Part shown: in pieces, positions 45,641 to 57,887 of the stretch
Numbering within the stretch: the first letter of the stretch is position 1
Layout of the letters: every line of letters begins with the position of its first letter
NCBI GenBank assembly: GCA_030141605.1
Contig: JAQGDQ010000064.1
Span: 488,116 to 552,115 of the forward strand
Source: Tubiluchus corallicola
Taxonomy: Eukaryota > Priapulida > Priapulimorpha > Priapulimorphida > Tubiluchidae
Direction of reading: 5' to 3'
DNA: 64,000 nt
The notes under the pieces: generated by a model
Databases searched by the model: none
The model's input: only the letters and a program-made list of their open reading frames with translations
What the model was told of the DNA's origin: nothing
Made by a program: the position numbers and the translations under genes

Positions 45641-48600
45641 ATGACTGCGTGTAACAGTCAATATAAAAACACACTGATTGTTACACAGTCATGAAACCTA
45701 ATTGGAAGATCTTTATTTAATGTCGTACCACATAGGTAGAACTGAGAATCACATTTCATTCTAGTTGAATCGGGTACTATGAATTATGTCAGGGACACAT
45801 TTATATGGTGGACAACATATTATAATATGAGTAATATAATGTTTGCTCAGTGGATATCTTTTGCTGAGATTCTACTAGAAAATTTTTGGCATTAGTAAAT
45901 ACAGCAGTTGTTCGACGAATAGTATACCTCTTTTAAATTTTGTTGCCTACAAAGATAATTGGTTTCTGTTTTTAATTTTATCAGCTGTTTATCTTTTACT
46001 TTGCTGTCTGTGTTATTTAACAGCTTCTAATCTGACAAGTTCATGTACTGCATAAACTGAGCAGCCGAAACAAAAAGTTCTTTTCCTCTTTTTTGCTTTT
46101 CTTCTTTGCGCGTATTTGCAAATTCCGTACCAGAGTTACTTCATTTTTCTTGGCAGCTTAATTTCATGACCACTCACATTACGACGACTTTTGGACCATT
46201 TCTGTTATAACTGACCTGTGATAAGCTAAGCGTTAAATCATACGTTTCTGATTTTGATAAACGCTTGAGACAAGCTTTGTTGTGTTAATTGTTTAGTTTT
46301 GCTAAGTGTCCAGCCTACATCATCTAAAAAATGAGAAAAGCCTATAAAATGTCTTGTGATTCACGAGTAATAAGATTAATGCTTAGCGAAAAATGTGCCA
46401 TGTTGTGATTTATTGAGATTTGATAGCAATACATTGAGATTACATCATGTACTGCCTTTCAAGTGTTTTAAAATGACTTCAAGTGTTTGGATGTACAAGT
46501 AACTATTTTACTTTTTTATCAAGAAACCATTTTAGTCTAATTCGTATAAATAATTTTGTTGCACAGTTGTTAATTGCCTCTGGCAGCTCTTACATCAAAT
46601 TACAAGATAGATGTACAGAATTTTTTGTTAAACACGTTTGGTGGCTCATTAAGATGACTTGTGAGACTTGCATTAAGTATAAATCTTTCCCGCAAATTTT
46701 GTAATTTTAAATTAATGCTTTTTTTTATTCTCACTTTGTTTATTATATACCCTGCAGTATTAATGTATGTATCATAATGTGTATTGTATTTGTGTAGTGA
46801 CCTCATTAGTTAGAAAAGTATTTATACTTGGAAATTAGCTAAGTGTTTGTCATGGTCTTATTTATTATGTGTGATTATAATAAGTTTTCTTTTCAGTTCT
46901 GTAAAATAGATTTTATGGGTCAACTCAAATGTAAATAGTTGTGAATGTTCATGTTTACACTGTTTGTCTATAGGAAAGATACAAGACACTGTTCTATGTA
47001 TTAATGATCGATGTTACTGAACTGTAAAAATGAGGATGTAAAAAAAGTTAATGATATTGTATTTAACTGGTCTTTATTATAGGTATCTTGCAAGCTGTTT
47101 GTATGACTGTGTGGTATACCCGAATGTCATGCCAGTCAGCTAATTTTTTTGCTAATCATATGCAGGCAGGAAATGAATATTTTCTTTAATCAGTTCATTC
47201 TTATACTTGCACAGGATTTTCCTTTCTGTGGCCTAGTAGTTGTTTTTTCTGCATCCAACTAGATTAAGTGATACATTAAAACAACAACAACAGTAATATT
47301 ATTGAAGTCAGGAAAGCAAAATTTGTGTATTTGTGGTTGCAAAAAGTAAACAGTAAATTATTCGTGACTCGTATCACCAGGGACCAAACAAACAATGCAA
47401 GTTAGGCAATATATAGAATTTAGCGAAGCCCATGCTTTAGATGTCAAGTAGATGCGTTCATTGGTTCGTTAATGTAGTGTGTGTGAACTATTTACAGAAG
47501 ACAGGCATGAGTAGACTTGAGATAATGAGATATATGACTTGTGCCAGCTTATACTTAGTTATGTCATCAGACGTCAGCTTTTTACTTCGTTTTTTCTTGT
47601 TGGAAATCTAAGCAGTGGTGCTCATTAGAAAAGAATTTGCCTAATGTTTGTGATGCCACATGAGTGATAAAACTTTAACTAACAAGAAATGTCAGGAAAC
47701 AAACCAAATATATATTTACATTTCAAGCTCATGAGTGATTCAAGCATTCAAGCACTCAATTAGTTATCTAATCAATCATTCAAGAAGCAAGTAGTTTAAG
47801 TGAATGACAAATTTCCATCAAGTAATAGATAAATTACTCTAGCCAGTGACTGATTTACTTACATGTGTATCCGTGTGCTTAAGAATTGCTTTAAGGATGC
47901 TTAACAACAAACTATGAATATATATATATATAAATAATAAAGCCTAATTCTTATTTCTATACAAGTATTACACACATTAAGATACATTAACTTCACTTAA
48001 TTAGTACTACTACTGTAACAGGTGCTTGTAATTCACTTGCTAAAATGACATAAATATATAATGTAACTATCATGTAAATGGGTAGTAATTGTAATGGTTG
48101 TACAGACAGGTCTACAAGAATTATTATAATTATAAAGCACAAATCATTATTTATACTTTATCATGAAAATATGTTTATTTTTTGGCAAAACACATTACAA
48201 CTTCTGCTTTACAATGTATGTATTGTTACTGAAACATGTTGTAAGTGTAACTTTGTGGTTTGGCATTAAGGTGAACACAGATAACTTGATAATTTATTCA
48301 GTGCCAATTTGAAATGTTTTTAAATGGAAAACTTGTTAAATTTATACATGTATTTACTTGTTTTGATTAAAATTAATGATACAACATTAAAACTAGTTTA
48401 GGCAAAACTGCAAAAATAACTTTGAAGTAGTTCCACACTATGAATGCAGAAGAAAGTTGTAACAAACTTGTATTGTATATAAATATTAATAAAAAATTTC
48501 ATTTATGTTATATATACATTTAAACTTACAAATGGAATTTAATAATTGTGCAATTTTTATGTACTGGATGGTTTTATAATGTTTTACAATCATATATTAC

Positions 48601-49019
48601 AACCGAATTCATGGACAATTAATAAAAACTAGGAAAATTAAAATATTTTGTCACAAATTTATCCTAGCAACACAAAATGTTCATATACTACGTGAAACTT
48701 TTTTTAATAAAACTTTCTGCCTTTCTGTCAGCAGGGCACACTAGATATTAAAGGTTGTAAGTGGACAGAAACTTCTCTCATTATCAAGGGAAGAATAATT
48801 GCAGCAGGCCATTGTATAGGCAGACTTTGGTCTGTTTTTTTTTTCCAAATTGTTTAATCTGTCCAGGTGTCTACTTGTTTCTTAACTCTGATTTATTGCA
48901 ATCAAGTAAAACTGATACACACAAATTACTTATAATGAAAAATTTTAAATCAGTTGCAAGTTTCCAAACTCCTCATCCCTAGTTGTTATTATTAACCTGT
49001 TGATTCAACAAGCAAAATC
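45641..49019. other. LARGE/ROPN1L tail-to-tail interval, no gene recognised
   Basis: AT-rich sequence between two convergent genes. It probably holds a long LARGE 3' UTR; AATAAA words occur, for example at 47937, but none can be preferred. Short frames here have no family resemblance, and no RNA gene was recognised. Confidence 0.55.
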
Positions 49020-52000
49020 TCATGATATTGGTGGGCAGTCGGGGTTGTTGATAAAATTTCTTGGTTGTATCATTCCATCTTGCTTCTTACTGAAAAAACA
49101 TTTAAAATTAATTGAGATATTTTTGTCTACATTTGTAGGGTATGTCATGACAACAGTATCGCCAGTAGAGCGTCATTAAAGTTTTTATTTAAAATAACAG
49201 CGTCAGTTTTGATTTCGGTGACGACCACACCTACGTATGTTGCGTATTATAAGTCAGAACCCAGGAAGCCCAAAAAATCACAAAAGATGCCTCCTACAGT
49301 AGTGTTTTACTTTTATTGAAATGTAGAATCAGTACATGTGATAAGTTTTCACAAATATGAATAATTAATAAAATATGTTTACAACAATGATTAACAGTAT
49401 CATTGAGCTTTTATCTATCAAAATACACTTTTCTGATGTGACTGTTTGAATAAAACTCCAAAAAACAGGTTCGGAAATTATATGTTCGTTGGCAAGCATT
49501 TAAACTCTGACTAATACCAGGGTCATCTAGGGTGAGATATAAATTTTATAAATTTGCTTAAAACACATGTAACTTCTGGTATCAAATTTTTATATGTTAA
49601 ATTAGTTGGGACTTAAAGATATTATAAATTAGATTATGACTGTCAATGCCAGAATCATTTCTGGAATTCATAGTCAATCTAATTAAAAATGCACGAATTG
49701 TTTTTGCACTTACGCAACTTCAGACAGGTACTCTACCACTGCATCAACATTTGAGGTGAGAATATCTGAATCCAGCCTTGTTACAAACTTGAAGCCATTG
49801 TAAAAATCATTATATGGCACACGAGCTGGACCGCCTTCGGGGTCTTCAGTTAGGATTTCGCACAGCACACGCATGGATTCTGTTATATCCTAAATTAAAA
49901 CAATAGCAGTTTGTAATTTGTTGAGCAAAACAGACCATTCTAAATTTTGTCTTAACATGGCCATATTCTTCTTCTGTCTAGCTGTCTTTCACAAATGAAC
50001 ATTTAAAGGGATACTTTACTCTTTTGTCTTTAAAAACTGTATGATTTACATCATAAAATTTTACTAGAATTTTACCAGATTTTTTTTCAATATTATTTTC
50101 GAGAAGCTTTTCATGAAGCAAGTAACAGTATCTATTCACAATATCATTGCCAAGCAAAATGCTAACAAACGATTAAATAGGTTTAATAACTTTGCTGCAC
50201 TTACAACCTGTTCATATACGTAAAATATGCATTATCATGTATTGAGCAACTTACTCACTTAGGTATGCTTTTTTGTAGCCAGGGCCTATACTTTTGAATG
50301 TTTTGTATTGCATGAAGTTAACTCCGTGCAACAGCAAAAATCAATTTGTTATTCTATGTGAACTGCAACACCAGTGGTGGGCCGTAGCTAAAATTAATGG
50401 GGGTGCTGCTTCAGAAACTTTTTAGCCATTGTTTTAATATTGTGTAAAATGAAACAAACATATAAAAAGAAAATTTATACATAAATTTGATAAGATCCTA
50501 AAGAAAATACATTTTTTATTAAGTAATAGACTAGATTGTTACAGTTCAAGTTAAATTAATCTTTTTAATTAATTTATTAAGTTAATTAAAGTTTATATTG
50601 ATCCATTCATTTAAAAACAAAATCCATTATTCTTGTTTTACTCCTTGCGAAAAGACTAATAATTTTCTTTTTGATCGACACTGTGTGAGCTGCAGTGCTC
50701 TCTCTACCTAGCATACAGCGTCTTATCTCAGATATGTGCGCATGGCCTCATACGCACAACAGCCAACACCACTTTGCCGGAGCTGTGAAGCACACATTTC
50801 CATAACATGATCCGGTTTGTTCAAGAATTTACAAGTATAAAGAAAGAATTAAAGAAAAAACACTCATTACTCATTATATTCAATATTAGCGATAACATGG
50901 AGTGAAAATATAAGATGCTGCAGTTTCACAGCATCTATACATGAGCTGCCATTGTAGAACACTAATTTTTTTCTGCACATTTTCTTCACCTGGATATAAG
51001 TTAATGAAAACCAAATTCAGAAATTGGTGGCATTTTCTAGAAATTTTTGAAGACATATTTTGCAAGTGTTATTGGGTCTTTCGTGGGTTGTCCATTTCTA
51101 CAAATAATTGCATAATATGCACTTTCATCTGCAATAGAAAGTTTATTTTTCACTCTCCATGTGTATGGCATACCTGAGATACAGTACCACATGCTAAAGC
51201 TAAAAAATCAATCCACAAAACTTCGTTATGAAGATGTCCAAGATCAATCAACTCGTCCAAGCGCTTTGGTGACAAGGCCAGCTTTTGCCATTTCTCTCTG
51301 ATTGCATCTAATTTTACCACCTTGTTGTGTCCTAGCTTCATATAAAAACAGAAAATTTTATCAATTGAATTTTAGCTGTATTAGAACTCATTACTGGCAT
51401 CGGTATTATTAACTGAATTAAGAATTCACTTAATGAATTTGCAACAAGGCATTTCTTTCTAAAATTTATACAATTATAATAATTAGCCATGAAAGAAGAC
51501 TAGCTACGAGTTGAGAACAATTGCTATATAACCTGTTTATGGAGAACAATTAGCAATCCAATGGAAAGATGATCTGCGTCGCTGTGCTCTAACCGCACTT
51601 TCACAGGTGGTGGCTCACCTTTTGACATCGCCAGAAAATACCTAGTAAGGAAGTGTATCCATTAATGACCACTAATTTAGTTTTTAATAATACCATTTAT
51701 TTCCTGCACAAAGAGTCATTATAAATAATGTTACGCAGAATGCGTACACATGCATTAAAAACATTACGAGCCCATTAAGTTCATTATGTCGTGACTATCT
51801 GCATAAGAAACTCTGAAAAGTTACCTAATTTCCCTAAGGGTGTATTAGTTAGATGTATGTGTTATACATAGCCTAATATGACATTCCAAAATGATGTCAT
51901 CTCACAGACATCGTTGCCATTGGCTCACCGGCATGTACGTTATTGTGAATTTACTGTATATGAATCCAAACGCCTACTATGTTATACTGTCATGAATAAG

Positions 52001-52567
52001 GGTTAAGCAGGTACATCATAGAAACCCCATATTGAAAGCTATAAGAAGACATTAGTATTCCAAAAACAATATAGAGCCCTTGAATTGCAAAATGTTGTCC
52101 AAGGTTCTGCTAGAATGGGGCAAAAAGTTGTGTAGACATTCACCAGTTCCACAATTTTTTGGTAGCAAATTATTACAAGAGCATAATTTAAGCTAAATCT
52201 GATTGATCTTATAGTAATAATAATATTATATAGTCAATGAAACAGTACAGCAAAAAAACTCATATATTATCATACAATGATGACATTGATAGCAGAGTTC
52301 TGTTTTGCATGCAACTAGAAGTTGTACAACTATGCAATCAAACACCGTAATTGAGATAAAACTAGGATAGACTATTAAATAAAACTAGATCATAAATGTA
52401 TTGCACAGCTGTTAAAAATCAGGATATAAAATTTACGCATAAGACCAAACTACGATGTCTCTAGGTTGTGTCCGAATAGCAGCCTTGACAAACTGTTTCA
52501 ATATATCCGGAAAATCAGGTGGTATGACTATTTGCTCTTTGCAATACATCTGTTCCTTTAATGGCAT
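49020..52567 (-). CDS. ROPN1L: Ropporin-1-like protein (RSPH11-type), RIIa-domain axonemal protein
   Basis: Exons in coding order: 52567-52437, 51641-51533, 51335-51174, 49889-49714 and 49089-49020. All phases fit and the product is 215 residues (human 230). The N terminus IVIPPDFPDILKQFVKAAIR is the RIIa dimerisation/docking segment, followed by TQPRDIVVWSYAYF. The second half has CEILTEDPEGGPARVPYNDF and RLDSDI, highly characteristic of ROPN1L. The protein ends GMIQPRNFINNPDCPPIS. ROPN1L binds A-kinase anchoring proteins and belongs to radial-spoke or fibrous-sheath structures of cilia and sperm flagella. ATG 52567 aligns with the family start; the acceptor at 52588-52589 implies a 5' UTR exon, possibly ending at 53598. 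Vertebrate ROPN1 is a paralogue, but the sequence is nearer ROPN1L. Confidence 0.93.
50372..50954. mobile_element. hAT-type miniature element, same family as 4322-4739
   Basis: It begins CAGTGGTGGGCCGTAGCTAA and ends with the reverse complement of CAATGGCAGCTCATGTATAG. Flanking octamers tgcaacac and tagaacac match at six of eight bases. Shared blocks with the first copy include TGTAAAATGAAACAAACAT and CTCTACCTAGCATACAGC. It lies in a ROPN1L intron between exons 51174 and 49889. Confidence 0.75.
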
Positions 52568-53732
52568 TTTGCTGGTATCTCCCACAGCTAAGATAAACAA
52601 AGTATTTTCAATATCAATAATTTTTTGACTTTTCAAGAATGTTAGCTACTTAGTTTTAGACTTTTTTTAGTATTACTATCTATTTCAAGTGGGCATGCAA
52701 CAAGCTGCGAGAATTTCTGTCATATTAAAACTTGTAAAATCTTCTACAATAACAGCATATTTTCCTTTTTTGGGGAACTGCTTCCTCACTTTTATGGATA
52801 TGCTAAAGAAATTTGTTAATCTGAAATTGCAATAATGGAAAAGATGTTTTACAACACATGTAAAATTTAGTCATAGTTATAATGAATGATTTAATACCAT
52901 AGGCATAGCTATTTTCATGTGTATTGACATTAGCATTATGTACTATGACTGTATAAGTTTATAACAATTTATTAACATAATTTAAAACTTGAGGCCCCAA
53001 TTATCGGTTGTAAAAGCTGATCCAATTTGTGTTTTATTGTTTTTAATGATTTTTTTATCTAAAACTGTCAAATTAAATATTATCTATTTAAGCATGACAT
53101 TCCATTCCATTTACGTCTACAGACAAATATTATGACAGCTCCACATCTCCACACCAATGTCTTTCGACAATATATTCACGTAAATGCTTAAATCAACACA
53201 ATATCAGTTATTTATCACAATGGAAAATTTCTTCACAAAAGCTGTTTCAAAAATGCACTAGACAAATACTTATGCACTAGTAAAGCCTAAACTTTAGTAA
53301 AGGTCTCCTAGTCCTATATTAATATCTTTGAGTGACTTTGAGGTATGATTGCAGGCAGAACACGTGTTTTGTAAATATCTATCCACGAAGAGCACAATGC
53401 AATGTCTACTATTTATGTGAAGATAACTGTGTTATTATACCACAAATATCACAAAGTGCTCACCGTTATGGTAAGCGTTAAGCTGAAAATAATGAGTGAA
53501 ATAAAGAGAGTAATACAGCGAGTATGAACCATAATCTTTTTTCAATAAAATAAAAACTCGATATTTAAATGTTGTAATAATATAAATAAACAGATACCTC
53601 GATATTACAGTACAAAGTTCCACAAATTTTGCTATTAAATATTTTTTACTAAGCTTTCGACCTTTCAGGTACTCATTACCAATACAAAAATCTCAAAAAT
53701 GTTGTAAAGTTGACTCTATTGACTGCGTCTCT

Positions 53733-53746
53733 GTTTCCAAGGAAAC
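53733..53746. promoter_or_regulatory. RFX X-box-like palindrome upstream of ROPN1L
   Basis: GTTTCCAAGGAAAC is a perfect inverted repeat and satisfies the X-box pattern RYYNYY-N(1-3)-RRNRAC. It is about 135 bp upstream of a possible 5' UTR exon end at 53598 (ATCGAG|GTATCT on the minus strand). RFX factors commonly drive ciliary genes through such sites, which suits an axonemal gene. Binding itself is inference. Confidence 0.5.
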
Positions 53747-53933
53747 GAGGCTTTTTGCGCCCTCTGCTGAATTTGTGTAAATTTCTTGCAGACGGATTCG
53801 TTAAATTTTAGTCAGAGTACAAATAGTTTTAGAAGCAAATTAAACGTATGTAAAAACCTTGTTGCTGTGTCTGTTTTGAAAAATAAACTAGGCATCTATA
53901 ACTAAGGGTACAAGTATCATACCGTAAAAAGAT

Positions 53934-54620
53934 TCAGTGTTTGCAGACATGTTTCTCGTCAATCCAATCTATATTTCGTTCCTCAATTGCATTGACACAC
54001 TTTTGGATGGCCCCTTTAAACTGATTAACTGCAAGTGCTTCGATAACCCTTTGAGGTAAACCATTGCACAAATCAATTATCCTATGCTTGAAAAAATATT
54101 TGCTTAAATCCAGCTTGGCTCTTTTCTTGTACAGTTGTAACTGATGACCTCGCATCATCCTCTCATGACTCTTGAAAGTGAAGAATCCAACTCCACATCA
54201 TCAATTCCTTTAATGATTTTGAAAGCTTGTATTAAATCAGAACGCATCCTTCTAGATAATAATGTATGCAGACCTAGACGCTTAAGTCTTTGACAATATG
54301 GAACATTCGTCAACCCTTCAACCATTTTTGTAGCACTTCTTTGGACACCCTCGATCAAACATATGTCTTGGACAAAGTACAGATTCCAAACAGGACTGAC
54401 ATATTCCAAATTGGACGGACATTGAATTTATGTAGCGTGATGAGTATGCTTGCATTTTTATTAATGAATGTTCTGTTTATCAGGCCAAGTATCATGTTTG
54501 CTTTTTTAACTTTAATGGAGATATGCTTTCCAGGTTGGATTGCAATGTCACACCTATTCCCCCCCCCCCAAAAAAACATTGTAACATGTGATGAATTGCT
54601 CTATGTCTCTGTCTTCTATT
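53934..54620 (-). mobile_element. CR1-like LINE, C-terminal reverse transcriptase remnant
   Basis: The minus strand, with a frame change near 54400, gives ISIKVKKANMILGLINRTF, then MEYVSPVWNLYFVQDICLIE, GVQRSATKMVEGL, RLKRLGLHTLLSRRMRSDL and FFKHRIIDLCNGLPQRVIEA. These match, in order, the final conserved blocks of CR1-type ORF2 proteins (VKKANRILGLI, LEYC..W..., VQRRATK, RL..LGL..L..RR, RVV..WN.LP). No intact enzyme remains. It faces a second LINE at 54680-55870 head to head. Confidence 0.85.
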
Positions 54621-54679
54621 GTTGTTAAGTGTCTTGAATCACTGTTGTGGAATGACATATTGATTTTTTTTGTTATCCT

Positions 54680-55870
54680 TTGGCCAATTTAGTGACAATC
54701 AGCATGGCTCATTGCCACAATGTTCCATTGCAACAAATCTTGAATCCGTAATGTACTGTCTGAAATTTTTATAAGTATTCTTTCCATCTATTGATATTCT
54801 GTACATTGATTTTAGAAAGTTATTTGATTCTGTTCCTCTAGCTTCGTCATCTTATTAAAATGGAATTCATAGGTATAAAAGGTATACTCCTCCAATGGTT
54901 TCAATATTCTAACTCACAGACATCAAAGAGTACATTTGTATGATCACTGTAACTACTTTACACTGGTGCAACTGGTTTAATAGGTCTCCGTCAAAGATAT
55001 CCATTCCACATCTATAAATGTTACACTCGGAGTTCCACAAGGCCTCAGTCCCTGGAGAGGCCTTATTCCTCCTCTACATAAACTTTATATCGGTAATAAC
55101 ATACATTCGACTCTTCCTTGATGAGTGATGACTCAATGCTCTATAGAGCTATATGGGGAGTAATCGGGATCATTGTATTCTGGAACAGGACTTCTTATAA
55201 TTACAAGTATGGGGAGACCATTGCTGTTGGACTTTAAAATCGATAAATGCAATATTTTATCTATCACTCAAAAAAAAGCCCAACTTACTACCCCTGCTTT
55301 GTTGCAAAGCCAGGAAATTGCAATGCATACAAGTAGGACACTCATTGTTATTTGTAGGACACTTCGTCACTATTACGTGACTGTTTATGTGACGTGTATG
55401 ACACTACGTCATCAATAAGTCAAAGAAAGATCATATTAAGCTCCGGATAGACCAAAAGTAGAATGTGGCATTGCATCCTGGGATTCACACACAGCTACTG
55501 ATACCAAACGCAACGAGCAAGTTGTGTGAAATGCAGCTCACAATTTGTACATAGTGCAGAGTCCTAAAATGCTGAAGTGATTATAAGATGGTTTCTGAGC
55601 TTTGTTGGGAAATGTTAGAAACCAGGCACTGACAAACCATGCTAAACACCTTTCGTGACATAGTGCCTCACAGGATAGGTATCACTTTACCAATTTACGT
55701 TACTCTGTCATTTGAGGATAACAGAAATTTCATTCAACCAGCAGGAAGAGTTAATGTCTACTTATACTCCTAGCCCAGGGCCATGCAACTGTGGAACAAA
55801 CTCGGAGCACTAGCATCCTCAGCTGTTTCTAGCATGAGGTTGTCACCTCACCTATCTTTAAACCTAACCA
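54680..55870 (+). mobile_element. Non-LTR reverse transcriptase remnant, plus strand
   Basis: Heavily mutated but ordered blocks are visible: GSLPQCSIATNLESVMY, then DILYIDFRKLFDSVP (matches YLDFSKAFDSVP), then LGVPQGLSPW-like sequence near 55030, DKCNILSITQKK near 55220, and near 55760 NVYLYS then PRAMQLWNKLGAL (matches PR.I.LWN.LP). Stops interrupt all frames. It is from a different LINE lineage than the neighbour at 53934-54620. It is cut near its 3' end by the hAT-like element starting at 55984. Confidence 0.78.
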
Positions 55871-55983
55871 TGTTTTTAGCCTGCATCTGCACCATGTTTG
55901 ATTTTCCTTTTTACACTTCCAATTGTAGCTTCTAATACTATCACCAATAGCGAGTTGTTTTTCTTCGAATTTTTACTAATTGT

Positions 55984-57887
55984 CAGTGGCGTGCAGTGGG
56001 TCGTGGAACAACACATGCAACCAGCTAGGGGTCTGGAGGACTCCTGTAAGCTCCCCCGGCGGGGTTCGGGCCGGAGCCCCAGCCACCAACCCATTTTCCT
56101 GTATTTAAGGGTGGAGGCGTCGGATGAGATCTAAATTGTAGTACATCGACTTCCTCAAATGTGAAAGATGTACTTATAATACGTTAATTTTTAGGCAAAT
56201 TTATCTATTGTATTATAGCTATTTGAAATTCAGCGATCCTATGGATGAACCAGTCCAGGGTTTACCTAACGTACTTGATAAAGTATTGTACAACCAAGTT
56301 TTAACCTACTGCAGAGATAAATAACTGTTGGCCAATACCGCTTGACAATTACAGCAAAATAATAATAACAATAATAGTTTCTTTACATTTGAGGCAGATA
56401 AACGATCTCTAGACTAAGTTCACTTGTCTATTGGAAGTGGTCTACGCACAGTGAAAGAAAACATCCTGGAATACAGTGGGAACAGAGCCGATAACAATAT
56501 CTAGCACATTTAATTAATTTCATTTTACTTAGTGTCAGCATTAAAATATTATTATTATTTAAGACAATTTTTATTCACTATCCACATAGAAAGATGTTTA
56601 TAAATATAAAACTATTCACTTATTAATAAATTGTCTCGCTGACGATTTTAAATTCTGCACACAGTAATTTGTTCATATAAATTCACTGACTTATAGTCAC
56701 AGAGAGCCTGAAAGTCACACAAAATTGACTGACTGGTAATGCTGAAATGCAAAGTAATACAACTATAAGCTCTAAACATGAAAAAGAAAATTTACGAAAA
56801 CCTTTGTGGTTTTTTGTCCTATTGTACAAATAAGTTACCAGAAAAGAGACTGTTGTCAACCTTTCAGTCAAAATTTTACTCGTGATTCATAACGTATTTA
56901 AAATGTGGTTGGGTAAAAATGTATTAAAACTCAATTGTCTTTTGTCAAATTGTCTGGAGCTTGCCATATTGCTAATTAACTTGTCATAAACTGGGTGAAA
57001 TTTCCTAAATTTAGTGGTTTCATAAGTCAAAAGTGTTGCGTGAATCACAGAATGTTGCTCTAACCTGTCGCGTTGCATTAGGGCACGTAATTAAGTGCAG
57101 TGGTGCACCACACCCCCTGTGTTACCTGCTGTGTTCCCAAACAATTTTTTTTCACGTTGTCTAGCACCGCCGATGGGCAATTATGTTTCCTGCAAATGGA
57201 AGGAAAGCTCCATCTCACTGCGATCGCATTTTACGTTACGTTTAGGTTGAGGTAGCAATTGGGAGGCAAATCGGGAGAAAGGCTTGTTACCATTAAAATT
57301 TAAATTAAAAATTCCAAATTGGGAGAGTTGTAATGTTTGGTATTTATCGTAAATGACAGTCTAAACACTACAGTAATTTATAAAATAGGTAAAAACCACG
57401 CCACAGTTATTATCTAGCACTCTATAGCAGCTACAGAACTCTATCAACTACAGTACCCGTACGTATTAAACAGTGGCTCAAAAAAAATCGTGATGCATTC
57501 ACGTGTAGCTGGGCAGCGAAAACCCAAGTTGAATGAGCGGCGGCATTTCTCTCGCGGATAAACCTGGGATAAAAAACAATGCAGCCGCTAGTTGTGATTT
57601 GACAAGTTTCGATTAAGCCATGCCTTCAAGCTCCCTGTCTATATTGTAATGAGCGTGCTTTCACATTGGAAAATATAGTGAATGCATACAGCTCCATCGC
57701 TTGTGTAGTGTGATAGTTTTGCAAAACCTATAGCCTACGGACATTATAATACAATACGAGCGTAAAATGTTAATAAATATTAGCAATAATAGTTAAATAT
57801 TAGAAATATTTACAAGTGTTTTTTACATCGTGATTATTTTTTGGAAACTAGAAGGCATGTGTTGCATGCATGGGCTGCACGCCACTG
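55984..57887. mobile_element. 1.9-kb hAT-like DNA transposon, 8-bp target duplication
   Basis: The left end CAGTGGCGTGCAGTGGGT and the reversed right end CAGTGGCGTGCAGCCCAT agree over the first 13 bases, and ACACATGC recurs further in at both ends. Flanking octamers ctaattgt and ctaattat match at seven of eight. A GC-rich hairpin-like stretch lies at about 56050-56080. Minus-strand frames at 56683-56871 and 56887-57078 are short, and I could not recognise a transposase in them. Confidence 0.75.

Noticed and set aside
54559-54576. C11-A7 homopolymer pair
   Set aside because: Simple low-complexity sequence inside a dead LINE, prone to sequencing error; no function implied.
56683-57078. Two short minus-strand frames inside the hAT-like element as transposase fragments
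   Set aside because: I could not match any hAT catalytic or dimerisation motif to them.
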